This document shows, in pieces, positions 40,150 through 49,818 of a DNA stretch of 64,000 nt. The DNA lies in the NCBI GenBank assembly GCA_900549485.1, contig UROG01000008.1, positions 3,578 to 67,577 of the forward strand, in the 5' to 3' direction. Every line of letters begins with the position of its first letter. Positions within the stretch are counted from its first letter, which is position 1. The notes under the pieces were generated by a model. The model had not been told where the DNA came from, did not search any database, and saw only the letters and a program-made list of their open reading frames with translations. This stretch comes from an uncultured Eubacteriales bacterium. GTDB taxonomy: Bacteria; Bacillota; Clostridia; Oscillospirales; Oscillospiraceae. Both the position numbers and the translations under genes were made by a program.

Positions 40150-42735
40150 ATGGTCAGGAGCGGGGCGGACATAGAGCAGCTTGCGCGGGAGAAGATAAGC
40201 GAGAGCGGGAACCCAAACATGAGCATAAGCAAAGGGGAGTTGAACAGACGCCGTATTTCGGCGGCACTGTCCGGCTCTTTCGGGCTTATCGTCCTTGACT
40301 TGCGGCAGCAAGCCTCCGTCCTCTGCACCCGAAATAACCCGAACATTTCTCGCCGAAATGTGCAAGGCAGTTTTTCCGGAGCGGATTTTTACACAGACGA
40401 GGCATTGTCCGCAGGTAATCCTTGTCGGCTTGCCAAGGACAATAACGATGTATGGGTGAAAATCCGCCCGATAAAAACCGGCGCGGGTTCGACTTCCCTT
40501 TGCTTAGACGACGCGGTAGAGGAAATCGTATGCAACGCAAGCGAGAGGATGCTGCTTAACACGAAGTACGCGGAGCTGATGGAAAAAGAAAAGCCCAACC
40601 TTTTCGATGCGATACGAAAATGGCTGAGCGGTCTGAGAGACAGAATCCTGAAAATATTTGAAGGAGAGGGGTACAACAAAAAGAACGCGTACAAAGAAGC
40701 GAAGATACTGTGGGACGTGATGGACGAAATGCAGGAGATCTGGGACCGCGCAATGGTTCAGGCGCAGATCAGCCGGCTCAACGTAAGACAGCAGCGCGAA
40801 AGCGGAACCGAGAGCGGAACCGAGAGCGGAACGGGCGTGCGAACTTCAAGCAGAGAATGGTTTAAAGAGGATAAATATTATGCAAGGCAGATAGAACAAT
40901 GGGACAGAAAGGCGGACGGTGTACGCGTTAAGGTAGGAACGCTCAAAGAGGGCAGCGCACTTAATCGAGTGGGCTTTCCGGCAGAGGGGATGTGGTTTGA
41001 CGTCGGCAAAATAAAAAAGAGCTTTGACAAGCACAGAGATCATCTGACCAGAGAAATCCTTAAGCAAATACCGGAACTGCTGAACGACCCAATAGCAATC
41101 ACGGAATACAGAGGAGAAGACGGGCAGACAAACAACACAGCTAATGTATTCGGACTGCTCCTGCCGGATGGAAAGACCCCGGTCGTTGTCGGAGTTGTTA
41201 TGACAAGAGCAGCAGATGGAATTACCGTGATCAACAAGATAAGGACTATTCACGCTCACAGCAATGCGGATATAAACGACGACAATATCCTGTACTTAAA
41301 TGAAAACAAAAAGAAAACCCGCAATTGGTTCCAAGTTTGCGGCAACTCCGTGCCGTTAAACGGAACCCGTTACGGGTTGATAAGAAGTCTAACATACGAA
41401 GACGCGGATGTCAAGAGTAAAGCAAAATTTTCATTAAGAGAAAAAAAGACGCCGACATATGAAGAGCTTGTATCAAAGACGCCGGTAAGGATAGTTGATG
41501 TAAGAAGCGGAATAGAGAGCGGGACATATGCGGAGATGAAAGGAGAGGTTCTTGAGAAAGCGATAGAAGAGAAATGGTTTGATGAGCCTCACCTGAACGA
41601 GGACACAAACAGTCTCATATTCCTTACACCAAAATCGTTCAGTCACGCGTTCACAAATCTTACAGCAGACTTTGGCGAGGATACCATACGGAGCATGGCG
41701 CATATCCCGGAGATAATAAAGGACGCGGTGCTTGTAAGCGTCAACGAACCGAAGAACAATCGCAAGGCAGAAACCGGAGTATACACATTCTTTGGTGCAA
41801 TCAACGGAGCAAACGGAATAGAACCGGTAAAACTTACTGTCAAAGAATATGATTTCAAATCACTTGACGGAATGCCTCAGAATATCCGAAGCTACTTTAA
41901 CAGAAACGGCATAATGGAACAGTACGATACATTGTATGATACGCAAGCGCTTGAAGTAATCGGCATTGAAAGCATAAAAGAAGAACCGGATGCTTCAGTC
42001 AAGGTCGGCGAACAAAGTCCGCGGGCACAAGACACATCCGATTCTTCTGAAATTAAAGTAGCAGATTTACTTGAGCTTGTCAAGGGGGACGCAGAAAAAT
42101 ATATTCCCGAGAGAGGCGGACAGCTCCGCTATTCTTCCCGAGAGACGAGAGACACGGCGGAGGAAGCGAAGGGGAGAGAGGAAAGCGCGGCGGCGCTGAG
42201 ACGCGAGAACAGGATACTGCGGGAAAGGATAGAGCACTGGAAGAAGCAGAGCAGGGTGACGAAGGAGTACACGCTGCGGAACACCGACACGCTTGAATAC
42301 GCAAGGGAGCTTGTGAAGCGGCTTGACAGCGCGGCGACGAGTGCGGAGGTGAACCGGGGCTTGCAGGAGATGGGCGCGTACCTGCTGAACGCTGAGAACG
42401 TGGACTGGGATATGCTGTGGGAGCACGCGCTGACGCTGGCGCACAGCATGACGGACGACGTTGACATTGTGATAAGCGACGAGATGAAAGCGGAGAGGGA
42501 GGACTTTGAAAGCTTCCTCAAGAGCGTACCGGTAGACGTAGCGCCGCTTGTAAAGGCGGGAGAGATAAGCTACTCCGATCTCAAGGGCTACCCGATAGTA
42601 CACAGGAAGAACGGCACGACGGTTGACGATCTCTACCAGCAGCTTCAGGAAAGATTCGGAGAGGAGATATTTCCTGACGTACCGGACGGCGGGGACATGA
42701 TAGACAACATCAAAAGATACGCCGACGCGGAAGTA
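40150..42735 (+). pseudogene. Remnant of a phage- or ICE-type polyvalent protein
   Basis: An open frame runs from 40150 to 43023, but the recognisable part ends near 42735 and the start has no ribosome binding site. Residues about 125-215 resemble the tails of clostridial phage polyvalent proteins (EIVCNASERML, KPNLFDAIRKWLSGLRDRIL, ILWDVMDEMQEIWDRAMVQ). Residues about 270-420 and 445-620 look like two nuclease-fold large polyvalent associated domains, as in MuF-type toxins (TREILKQIPELLNDP, and FLTPKSFSHAFTNLTADFGE). A coiled coil follows near residue 680. Residues 15-110 and the last 90 look like non-homologous junction sequence. Active toxin function is not supported. Confidence 0.6.
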
Positions 42736-42874
42736 TTGACTAAAAAAATGCATAAGGTTATAATTGATAAAGTAATATTTTGCTTGGATGTGCTGCTTCC
42801 GGATAAAATGAGCATACTTCCCGGGAGTGTGCCAAGCGGAAAGTCGGCAGCAATCTCTGCCGAAGGGGTTTTTC

Positions 42875-43552
42875 ATGAGAAATACAAAAGAGAAGACAGC
42901 AAAAGATTATGCCGTGGGTTCGCTGATCGCGGCTGTCGCGGCGGCTGGGCTTGCTCTCGGGGCATTGTTTTCGTCTCCGGAGGATATGCTCAGCAAAGAC
43001 GTATATGTTCCGCCGGCATTTGAAATTTCCGACAGCATTATCTGTGATAACGACGGTGACAGCGATTTGGAAGCAAGCGCTGTCAATGTGCAGGAAAAAA
43101 AGCAAAGAGGGCTTCGTGCGGCGCTCAGACGGCTGTTTATGAGACTGCCTGCCGGAGTGCGGGTCTTTGCAGGAGTTCCCGTGTGGATAATAGGCAGAGC
43201 TCTGCTTGCGCTGTTCGGCGCTCTTTTCAACAGTGTACTCTCTCCGATACTGATGACGGCGCTGAAATATCTGTGTATAGCAGGACTTATTCTGGCGGCT
43301 GTAACGGTGTCGGTGAAAGCGTTTATACCGGAAATGCCGCTTAAAAAGATCGTTACCGGAAAAAGAGTTGCGATATCCGCCGCTGTGAGCGCTTTGTTCG
43401 GCTTGTGCGGGGTGCTCGTCGGTCTTTTCTGTCCGGAAGCAATGAAAACGTATGAGATAGTTGAAAGCGGACTTATCACAATAATAGTTGCTTTTGCGGC
43501 TTTGGGGCTCTTGAAAATCAAAAACAGAAAAAAACGTGATAAAACCGGGTAA
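42875..43552 (+). CDS. Membrane protein of unknown function
   Basis: The 225-residue protein has a short charged N terminus, one membrane segment (VGSLIAAVAAAGLALGALF), an acidic soluble stretch, then four more hydrophobic helices. GAAGGGG lies before the ATG at 42875. No known domain. Codon use is like the flanking core genes, so it does not look foreign. It starts inside the tail of the broken polyvalent protein frame and ends in a terminator that overlaps its own stop codon. Confidence 0.55.
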   Translation: MRNTKEKTAKDYAVGSLIAAVAAAGLALGALFSSPEDMLSKDVYVPPAFEISDSIICDNDGDSDLEASAVNVQEKKQRGLRAALRRLFMRLPAGVRVFAGVPVWIIGRALLALFGALFNSVLSPILMTALKYLCIAGLILAAVTVSVKAFIPEMPLKKIVTGKRVAISAAVSALFGLCGVLVGLFCPEAMKTYEIVESGLITIIVAFAALGLLKIKNRKKRDKTG

Positions 43553-43577
43553 GACCTTTTCGGCCATACCCGGCTTT
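43543..43577 (+). terminator. Terminator overlapping the stop codon of the membrane protein gene
   Basis: AACCGGGTA pairs with TACCCGGCTTTT around 43543-43577; the TAA stop lies in the left stem. It also serves the convergent pfk gene. Confidence 0.8.
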
Positions 43578-43621
43578 TGAAGTTTAAACTAATCGATAAT
43601 TTTTACCCGCCGTCAGTCTCA

Positions 43622-44707
43622 TCAGTCTCCCATGCATACTCCGATGTCTCTGGCAACATGGATCATCGGGTGGTCAACGGGCAGGAATTTTGTCTTGCTG
43701 GCAGCGTCGTCGAGGGGGATCGAGCATATTTTCCCGTCCTGCATGGCGACCATGCGTCGGTACTGCTTATTCATTATAAGGTCGGCGGCGGCGATGCCGA
43801 ACTGCGTGGCAAGCACCCTGTCATACGGGCAGGGAGGACCGCCCCTCTGGTAATGCCCGGGAACGGTTACGCGTGTTTCCTGACCGGTTATCTTTTCAAG
43901 CTCCGCAGCGAGACGGTAGGAAACGGCAGGGTAGAACAGATTTTCCTTGGCGTGGCGGCTGGCTTCCTCGTCAAGCTTTTTATCGGTTATCGAAACCGCG
44001 CCCTCAGCGCAGGCTACGATCGAAAAGCCGCGGCCTCTCTGCTGCCTGCGGGCAATTACATCTGCAACCTTGTTTATGTCATATGGGATCTCGGGAATAA
44101 GGATAATATCCGCACCGCTGCCTATACCGGCGTTGAGTGTAAGCCAACCGGCGTCTCTGCCCATAAGCTCAACAATAAAGGTGCGGTTGTGGGAGCTTGC
44201 GGTCGAGTGAATGTAGTCGATAACATTGGTGGCGATGTCTACGGCGCTCTGGAAGCCGAAGGTGGTATCCGTACCCCAGATATCGTTGTCGATGGTTTTC
44301 GGCAGCGTTATTACGTTCATCCCGGCATCGGCAAGCAAAAGCGCGCTTTTCTGAGTTCCGTTGCCGCCCATGATGACAAGACAGTCAAGATTGAGCCGGT
44401 TGTATGTGTCTTTCATTGCCGGAATGAGGCTTTCGCCGTTCTCGTCAACGATGTCTTTTCCGGGAATGTATCTTTGACGTGAAGTTCCGAGGATCGTACC
44501 GCCCTGGGTAAGAATACCGGAAAAGCTCTTTAGATCCATGAACAGATAATCGCCGTCTATCAGACCGCGATATCCGTCGTACATTCCGAAAATCTCCACA
44601 TTGTCAAGCTTGTTGTACAAAGCCTTGCCGACGCCGCGCATGGCGGCGTTCAGCCCCTGACAATCGCCGCCGCTTGTTATCAAAGCGACTCTTGTAACTT
44701 GTTTCAT
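43622..44707 (-). CDS. pfkA: 6-phosphofructokinase, ATP-type
   Basis: The 361-residue protein has the PfkA fold: LITSGGDCQGLNAAMRG at the start, LVIMGGNGTQKSA near residue 112, LPKTIDNDIWGTDTTFGF near residue 138 and VELMGRDAGWLTLNAG near residue 180. The phosphoryl-donor position reads GGNGT, with glycine where ATP-dependent enzymes have it; PPi enzymes have aspartate there. It would phosphorylate fructose 6-phosphate. Start at 44707 is preceded by AAAGGAG. A second, PPi-type homologue lies at 49819. Confidence 0.9.
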   Translation of the reverse strand: MKQVTRVALITSGGDCQGLNAAMRGVGKALYNKLDNVEIFGMYDGYRGLIDGDYLFMDLKSFSGILTQGGTILGTSRQRYIPGKDIVDENGESLIPAMKDTYNRLNLDCLVIMGGNGTQKSALLLADAGMNVITLPKTIDNDIWGTDTTFGFQSAVDIATNVIDYIHSTASSHNRTFIVELMGRDAGWLTLNAGIGSGADIILIPEIPYDINKVADVIARRQQRGRGFSIVACAEGAVSITDKKLDEEASRHAKENLFYPAVSYRLAAELEKITGQETRVTVPGHYQRGGPPCPYDRVLATQFGIAAADLIMNKQYRRMVAMQDGKICSIPLDDAASKTKFLPVDHPMIHVARDIGVCMGD

Positions 44708-44753
44708 TGAAAAACTCCTTTGCGGTCAATATGCTGTCCGGAATAATGCGATG

Positions 44754-44782
44754 TTGAAAAAAAATGCCAGACGTGGTATATT
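44754..44782 (+). promoter_or_regulatory. Putative sigma-A promoter for the 108-residue gene
   Basis: TTGAAA at 44754-44759 and TATATT at 44777-44782, 17 bases apart, just upstream of the start at 44820. Confidence 0.6.
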
Positions 44783-44819
44783 AATAAAAAATCAGCAGTA
44801 ATTATAACGGAGGAACGCG

Positions 44820-45146
44820 ATGATACAGCCCAATGATGTTGTAAATGTACCGGAAGAAGAATGGAACGAATTCAAGCGGAAAGCAGCCGAGGATGAGCTG
44901 TATTATAACGGTCCGGGCGACCTGCTTGATACGGCCGAGGGAAGAGCAAAATTCTGCCGGTTAAACGAAACCTCGGTGTTCAGAAAGCCGGATCCGGATT
45001 TTCCGGGGTATAAGATATGGGTGTTCAATCTTCAGGGGCAGGGGATGACGATCAAAAAACGCAGCCGCGTTGACCCGGCGCTGATGGAAGACATCGAATA
45101 TGACGCAGACGGGAACGAAGTCGGAAAAACATACGAGCCTGCCTGA
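44820..45146 (+). CDS. Hypothetical protein, 108 residues
   Basis: The acidic, soluble protein has no domain I recognise (motifs such as YYNGPGDLLDTAEGR and QGMTIKKRSRVDP). AACGGAGGAACGCG gives a good ribosome binding site, the promoter is good, and two terminators follow, so it is a single-gene transcript. Function unknown. Confidence 0.7.
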   Translation: MIQPNDVVNVPEEEWNEFKRKAAEDELYYNGPGDLLDTAEGRAKFCRLNETSVFRKPDPDFPGYKIWVFNLQGQGMTIKKRSRVDPALMEDIEYDADGNEVGKTYEPA

Positions 45147-45161
45147 TGTGAATACCGGAGC

Positions 45162-45190
45162 GCTCCCCCATATAGGGGGGAGCATCTTTT
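45162..45190 (+). terminator. Terminator of the 108-residue gene
   Basis: GCTCCCCC and GGGGGGAGC with an ATATA loop, then ATCTTTT. A second hairpin, AATCCC and GGGGGATT followed by TTTTTTATTTT, lies at 45209-45236. Confidence 0.85.
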
Positions 45191-45208
45191 GACTAAGATC
45201 ATCCGTAA

Positions 45209-45236
45209 TCCCTCCAAAATTGGGGGATTTTTTATT
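45209..45236 (+). terminator. Second terminator, facing the HerA-like gene
   Basis: AATCCC and GGGGGATT pair around a CTCCAAAATT loop with a long T run. It reaches to the stop codon of the convergent gene. Confidence 0.75.
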
Positions 45237-46923
45237 TTATGTTTCCGAAAAGTCCTCTTATGATCGAATTGGTATTGCTTCTCGCAACAGAGCTGAGCGC
45301 GTTCTTGGCCGCCTGAGCGGCGATCTGCTTGGCGGATTTTGTTTTGCCGCCGGTAATTGAATTGACAATATTATTACTGAGAGAACCGACGATCGAAGAG
45401 GCGGCGTTGCTCACTGCTCTTTGCGCGATTTTCGCTTTTGCCTGCTTTTCCTTGAGCGCTGCTTTCTCTGCGGCAGCGGCTTCCTTGAGCGCTGCTTTTT
45501 CTGCGGCGGCCGCCTCCCTGGCGGCTTTTGCCGCGACAGCGGCCTCTTTTGCGGCAAGCTTTTCTTTGGCTGCGGCTTCCATGGCTGCGGCTTTCTCCGC
45601 GGCTGCTTTTTCTGCTTCCTCTGCCTTGAGACGCTCAAGCTCTGCGGCGGCCGCGTTTATGATCTCATATGCGGATTCACGGTCTACCGTTTCATTGTAT
45701 TTCAGATAAAACTCATCCGAATTTACGATGCGCTCAATCTCTGCTTCACCGGCGGAGCCCATAAGGCTCTGCGGCGGAAGAATCTTTGCACGTTCAACGA
45801 CTGTGGGGATGCCCTCTTCGTCAAGAAAGCTGACAAGCGCCTCGCCGACGCCAAGCTCCATAAGTACGGTTTCCGTGTCAAATTCCGGATTTTCACGGAA
45901 TGCTTTTGCCGCGGCTTTGACGGACTTCATTTCGGCCGGAGTGTAGGCGCGCAGCGCATGCTGGACGCGGTTGGAAAGCTGTGCAAGAACGTCGTTTGGA
46001 ATATCCGACGGGCTCTGGCTTATGAAATAGACGCCGACCGCTTTTGAACGTATGAGCTTTACGACCTGAACTATTTTCTGCACAAGCGCTTTGGGACAAT
46101 CGCTGAAAAGCAAATGCGCCTCGTCAAAGAAGAAGACCATTCTGGGCTTATCAAGATCGCCGACTTCGGGAAGCTTCTCAAAAAGCTCGGTCAGCAGCCA
46201 CAGCAGAAAAGTACCGTAAACGGTGGGACTTGCAACGAGCTTGCTGCTGCTGAGAATGTTGATATAGCCTTTCCCAGAAGCGTCTGTGCGTATGAAATCG
46301 CGTATGTCAAGAGATGGCTCACCGAAGAAAAGCTCTCCGCCTTCATTCTCAAAGGAGAGAAGCGCACGCTGGATAGCGCCTATGCTTGCGGCGGATACGT
46401 TGCCGTACTGAACGGTATACTCCGCTCTGTTATCGCCGACATACTGAACCATAGCCCGGAGATCCTTAAGGTCAAGAAGGAGAAGGCCGTTGTCGTCCGC
46501 AACGCGGAAAACGATATTCAGAACGCCCTGCTGTATTTCGGTAAGTCCGAGAAGACGTGCGAGGAGAACGGGACCCATTTCGGAAACGGAAACGCGCACG
46601 GGAATACCCGCTTCGCCGAAAATATCCCAGAAGCGTGTGGGATAGCCTTTGAATTCAAAGCCCTCGATACCGAATCGGCTGATGCGCTCCTGCATGTCGG
46701 CGGTATTAATGCCGGGTTTGCACATGCCGCTGAGATCGCCCTTGATATCGGCAAGAAAAACGGGCACTCCCATCTCAGAAAAAGACTCCGCCATTACCTT
46801 CATTGTTATCGTTTTTCCGGTTCCGGTTGCGCCGGCTATCAGACCGTGCCGGTTTGCCATTTCGGGCAGCAAAAAAATGTTTTTATCAGACTGAGCCATC
46901 CAAATCCTGTTATCCTGGTACAC
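45232..46923 (-). CDS. HerA-like ATPase (DUF853 family)
   Basis: The 563-residue protein has Walker A GATGTGKTITM near residue 32, Walker B RMVFFFDEAHLLF near residue 262 and FISQSPSDIPNDVLAQL with the sensor near residue 300. The DUF853 family consists of HerA/FtsK-type hexameric ATPases of unknown role in DNA handling. The last 130 residues (about 430-540) are a long lysine-, alanine- and glutamate-rich coiled coil that varies in length in the family. Start is GTG at 46923 with GGGAGGAAGC. It is a single gene between two convergent neighbours. Confidence 0.88.
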   Translation of the reverse strand: MYQDNRIWMAQSDKNIFLLPEMANRHGLIAGATGTGKTITMKVMAESFSEMGVPVFLADIKGDLSGMCKPGINTADMQERISRFGIEGFEFKGYPTRFWDIFGEAGIPVRVSVSEMGPVLLARLLGLTEIQQGVLNIVFRVADDNGLLLLDLKDLRAMVQYVGDNRAEYTVQYGNVSAASIGAIQRALLSFENEGGELFFGEPSLDIRDFIRTDASGKGYINILSSSKLVASPTVYGTFLLWLLTELFEKLPEVGDLDKPRMVFFFDEAHLLFSDCPKALVQKIVQVVKLIRSKAVGVYFISQSPSDIPNDVLAQLSNRVQHALRAYTPAEMKSVKAAAKAFRENPEFDTETVLMELGVGEALVSFLDEEGIPTVVERAKILPPQSLMGSAGEAEIERIVNSDEFYLKYNETVDRESAYEIINAAAAELERLKAEEAEKAAAEKAAAMEAAAKEKLAAKEAAVAAKAAREAAAAEKAALKEAAAAEKAALKEKQAKAKIAQRAVSNAASSIVGSLSNNIVNSITGGKTKSAKQIAAQAAKNALSSVARSNTNSIIRGLFGNIK

Positions 46924-47120
46924 GATGCTTCCTCCCGCGGTGTTTTTTATTTACTTGAATGTATAATACCACAACTTTCATCCGTTAACAACAAAAAATA
47001 TAGCCGCGCAGCCGCAAAACATTGTTAATAATCAAATTATGGTTATGCCAAACTGACTATTGTGAAAATTATGGGGATGTAGTAAAATAAAAAAGACAAA
47101 AAAGAAAAGAGTGTTGAATT

Positions 47121-47918
47121 TTGAAAAAACGAGTTATCTCTGCCGTTGTACTTCTTACCATTGCCGTTACCTGTATTTTCCTCTCTGAGATCACGAGGGT
47201 GCTGTTTTTCGCCGTGGCGGGCATAATGTGCGCGTATGAGTACAGCAGGGGACTTGAAAAGGCAGAGGTATACTGTGCAGCATGGGTTATGTATACATAC
47301 ATCGGCATCCAGGCCGTTCTGGCCATTCTTCACGCCGGAACGACGGCGTATATCGCCTGTATGGCCGCCGGTGTGTACCTTGCAATGTTCTCCGGAATCC
47401 TCCATGCCAAGGTGAGAGGGAAGGGCGCGATATACACGGTCGCCGGTCTTGCCTACCCGGGGTTTATCTACGGACTTATGATGATGATAAGCGCCTCTCC
47501 GCGCTGGCTTGAGGTTATTGCGCTCGGATGCATTTCAAGCATAGTCTGCGACAGCTTTGCACTTTTCGGCGGGATGTGGTTCGGCAAGCATAAGGTCGCG
47601 CCGGACGTAAGCCCGCACAAAACCGTGGAGGGCTGCATCTGCGGCGCGGCTGCCGGCGCGCTGTCAGGGCTGCTTGTAAAGCTGATACCGAACTGCTGCA
47701 ACATGATACCCGGATGGATCTGCGTAGTAACGGCGTTGGTCGCCTCTTCGATGGGGCAGATAGGCGATCTGGCGGAGTCGCTTGTAAAGCGCATGCTCGG
47801 TCTGAAGGACTTTTCAAAGCTTATTCCGGGACACGGCGGTATGTTCGACAGAACAGACAGCATTATGTTTGCCGTCCCGGCGGCGTATCTCTGTTTGTTC
47901 CTGTTCGGCTATGCATAA
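47121..47918 (+). CDS. cdsA: Phosphatidate cytidylyltransferase
   Basis: The 265-residue polytopic membrane enzyme ends with the CdsA signature GDLAESLVKRMLGLKDFSKL followed by IPGHGGMFDRTD near residues 213-245. It makes CDP-diacylglycerol from CTP and phosphatidate. The start is probably TTG at 47121, with a weak AGAGTG upstream; no ATG fits the frame. It is alone on its transcript, ending at a strong terminator. Confidence 0.9.
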   Translation: MKKRVISAVVLLTIAVTCIFLSEITRVLFFAVAGIMCAYEYSRGLEKAEVYCAAWVMYTYIGIQAVLAILHAGTTAYIACMAAGVYLAMFSGILHAKVRGKGAIYTVAGLAYPGFIYGLMMMISASPRWLEVIALGCISSIVCDSFALFGGMWFGKHKVAPDVSPHKTVEGCICGAAAGALSGLLVKLIPNCCNMIPGWICVVTALVASSMGQIGDLAESLVKRMLGLKDFSKLIPGHGGMFDRTDSIMFAVPAAYLCLFLFGYA

Positions 47919-47938
47919 TAAAACCGAATATAAAAGAT

Positions 47939-47988
47939 AATTCCGGAGTCGGCATCAGCTGCGGCGCGACTCCGGAATTTTTAATTTC
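47939..47988 (+). terminator. Intrinsic terminator after cdsA
   Basis: AATTCCGGAGTCG and CGACTCCGGAATT form a 13-bp stem around a 15-base loop, followed by TTTAATTTC. Confidence 0.9.
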
Positions 47989-48058
47989 TTATGCCGGTAT
48001 TTTGCGGAGTGAGCCGTATCCCATACCGTATACGCAGCGGCGTCCCGCTTATCATATC

Positions 48059-49033
48059 TCAGAAATCCAGACCGTCGATGTCAAAATATTTTTTGGCAAA
48101 ATCGACCGATTCAACGCAAAATTCGCGCCCTTTCAGATAGTTGAGGATGCCGGCGTCGGTAGGAAAGGAAAAGACAAGTTTGTAGGAGTACAGAGCCTGC
48201 CCTTTTTCTCCGAAATCCTTGTTGAATCTTTCACTGCCGTACTTACCGTCGCCCAGAAGCGGCCAGCCGGCATGAGCCATCTGCGCTCGTATCTGGTGTG
48301 TGCGGCCGGTGAGCAGATGACATTCGACAAGAGAAAGCCGTCCCGTTGAGCGGAGCGTTCTGTATTCCGTGACGGCGGTACGGCTTCCCGGTTCAGCACT
48401 GTTTTTTATATATACCTGATTTTTTCCGGCGTCCTTGAACAGAAAGTTTTCAAGTCTCCCGACGGGAGGCTTCGGTCTTCCGTTTACGGCGCAGAGATAG
48501 TATTTTTCAATCTCGCGTTCCTTGATCTTTTCGTTGAGGATACGAAGCGCCTCGGCGTTCTTGGCGGCGATGACTATGCCGCCGGTGTTTCTGTCGATCC
48601 TGTTGCAGAGAGCCGGGGTGAAAGAGTTTTCCTCTTTCGGGCGCCATTCGCCGTTTTGCGCCAGATATGCCTGAATGTTGGCGATCAGCGTATTATAATC
48701 CCATACACCGGCGCTGTGGCAGAGAACGCCTGGCTTTTTGTCCGCCAGAAGTATGTTTTCGTCTTCGTATACTATTGTCAGCTTCGGTGTGCCGACCTTG
48801 AGATAAGAGTTCTCCTCCCTCGGCCTTTCAAAAAATTCGTCGTTGATATACATCTGGACGGTGTCGCCTGTTGAAAGCCTTGTATCGCGCTTGGCTCCTT
48901 TTCCGTTAAGCTTGATGCGCTTGAGTCTTATGTACTTCTGAAGCAGGGATTCGGGCAGCAGCGGGACGGTTTTGCCGATGAAGCGGTCAAATCTCTGCCC
49001 GGAATCGTTTGTGTTTACGGTAAATTCTTTCAC
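48059..49033 (-). CDS. RluA-family pseudouridine synthase
   Basis: The 324-residue protein has an S4 RNA-binding domain at the N terminus (QKYIRLKRIKLNGKGAKRD near residue 33) and the pseudouridine synthase core with NRIDRNTGGIVIAAK near residue 143, whose aspartate is catalytic, and LLTGRTHQIRAQMAHAGWP near residue 245. It modifies uridines in rRNA or tRNA. RluC/RluD-type specificity cannot be settled here. Start has AAGGAGAACC upstream. Confidence 0.9.
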   Translation of the reverse strand: MKEFTVNTNDSGQRFDRFIGKTVPLLPESLLQKYIRLKRIKLNGKGAKRDTRLSTGDTVQMYINDEFFERPREENSYLKVGTPKLTIVYEDENILLADKKPGVLCHSAGVWDYNTLIANIQAYLAQNGEWRPKEENSFTPALCNRIDRNTGGIVIAAKNAEALRILNEKIKEREIEKYYLCAVNGRPKPPVGRLENFLFKDAGKNQVYIKNSAEPGSRTAVTEYRTLRSTGRLSLVECHLLTGRTHQIRAQMAHAGWPLLGDGKYGSERFNKDFGEKGQALYSYKLVFSFPTDAGILNYLKGREFCVESVDFAKKYFDIDGLDF

Positions 49034-49094
49034 GGCGGTTCTCCTTGTGTATGGAGGATTTTATCAGACGGCCAAACGGCGGGCGCGGGCGGCT

Positions 49095-49691
49095 CTATAC
49101 GGCATTCCCGAAAATGTCGAAGCATCTGCGCTCGATGCTCTCTTTGAGAATAAAATATGTACAAAGCTTGTCTTCCGCGCCGTCATAGATGCCGAAAGAG
49201 AAGTAGATTGCGGAATACAGTGAAAATGCCTTTTCGGCGGCTCCGGTCACGTTGAAGGAACGGAAAAGCCCTGTAAGAGTCTCGACGGGGGACGAGACAA
49301 GATAGGCGCAGTGCAGGCGGCTCATCTCGGCACTGCGGTATTGCTCCAGCACGAGCATTTTTCTGAATGATGAGGCAAATTCGTCCTTCGTCCAGAATGA
49401 AAAGCAGGAGGAGCAGAAGGAGAGCGACGCTTTTACCGCGGACGGAGTATCTGCATGGGAGGAGTATTCGTCGGTGCAGCTTGTCCATGAAAGGCAGACC
49501 TGCGAATAAAGCCGCTCCATTCGGGAGAGAATGGAATCGAATATATCCTGCTTGTTTTTAAAGTGTTTGTACAAAGCGCCCTTGGTTATTCCGAGACGGC
49601 CGGCGATATCGCTTACCGATACTGCTTCAAAGCCGTTCTGCGAAAAAAGCGCGAGGGCTGTATTAAGGATCTGCTCTTTTGTGCCGTTCAT
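49095..49691 (-). CDS. TetR-family transcriptional regulator
   Basis: The 198-residue protein has an N-terminal HTH (ILNTALALFSQNGFEAVSVS, then DIAGRLGITKGALYKHFKN) typical of TetR. The effector domain is rich in serine, cysteine and aromatic residues and is specific to this protein. It probably represses an efflux or stress gene; none is adjacent, so the target is unknown. The start at 49691 is preceded by GGAGGGCAGA. Confidence 0.88.
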   Translation of the reverse strand: MNGTKEQILNTALALFSQNGFEAVSVSDIAGRLGITKGALYKHFKNKQDIFDSILSRMERLYSQVCLSWTSCTDEYSSHADTPSAVKASLSFCSSCFSFWTKDEFASSFRKMLVLEQYRSAEMSRLHCAYLVSSPVETLTGLFRSFNVTGAAEKAFSLYSAIYFSFGIYDGAEDKLCTYFILKESIERRCFDIFGNAV

Positions 49692-49766
49692 TCTGCCCTC
49701 CGGATTTAAAACGCTTTCCGTTGTTTTTGAATATTATATCATGAAAAATGAAAAAACAACATAGCA

Positions 49767-49801
49767 AAATAAAAACGGGAAAAGGCGATGACCTTTTCCC
49801 G
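49767..49801 (-). terminator. Terminator of the PPi-type phosphofructokinase gene
   Basis: CGGGAAAAGG and CCTTTTCCCG pair around CGATGA, and on the minus strand a TTTTTATTTT run follows. Confidence 0.9.
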
Positions 49802-49818
49802 GAGAATAAATCGGAAAA

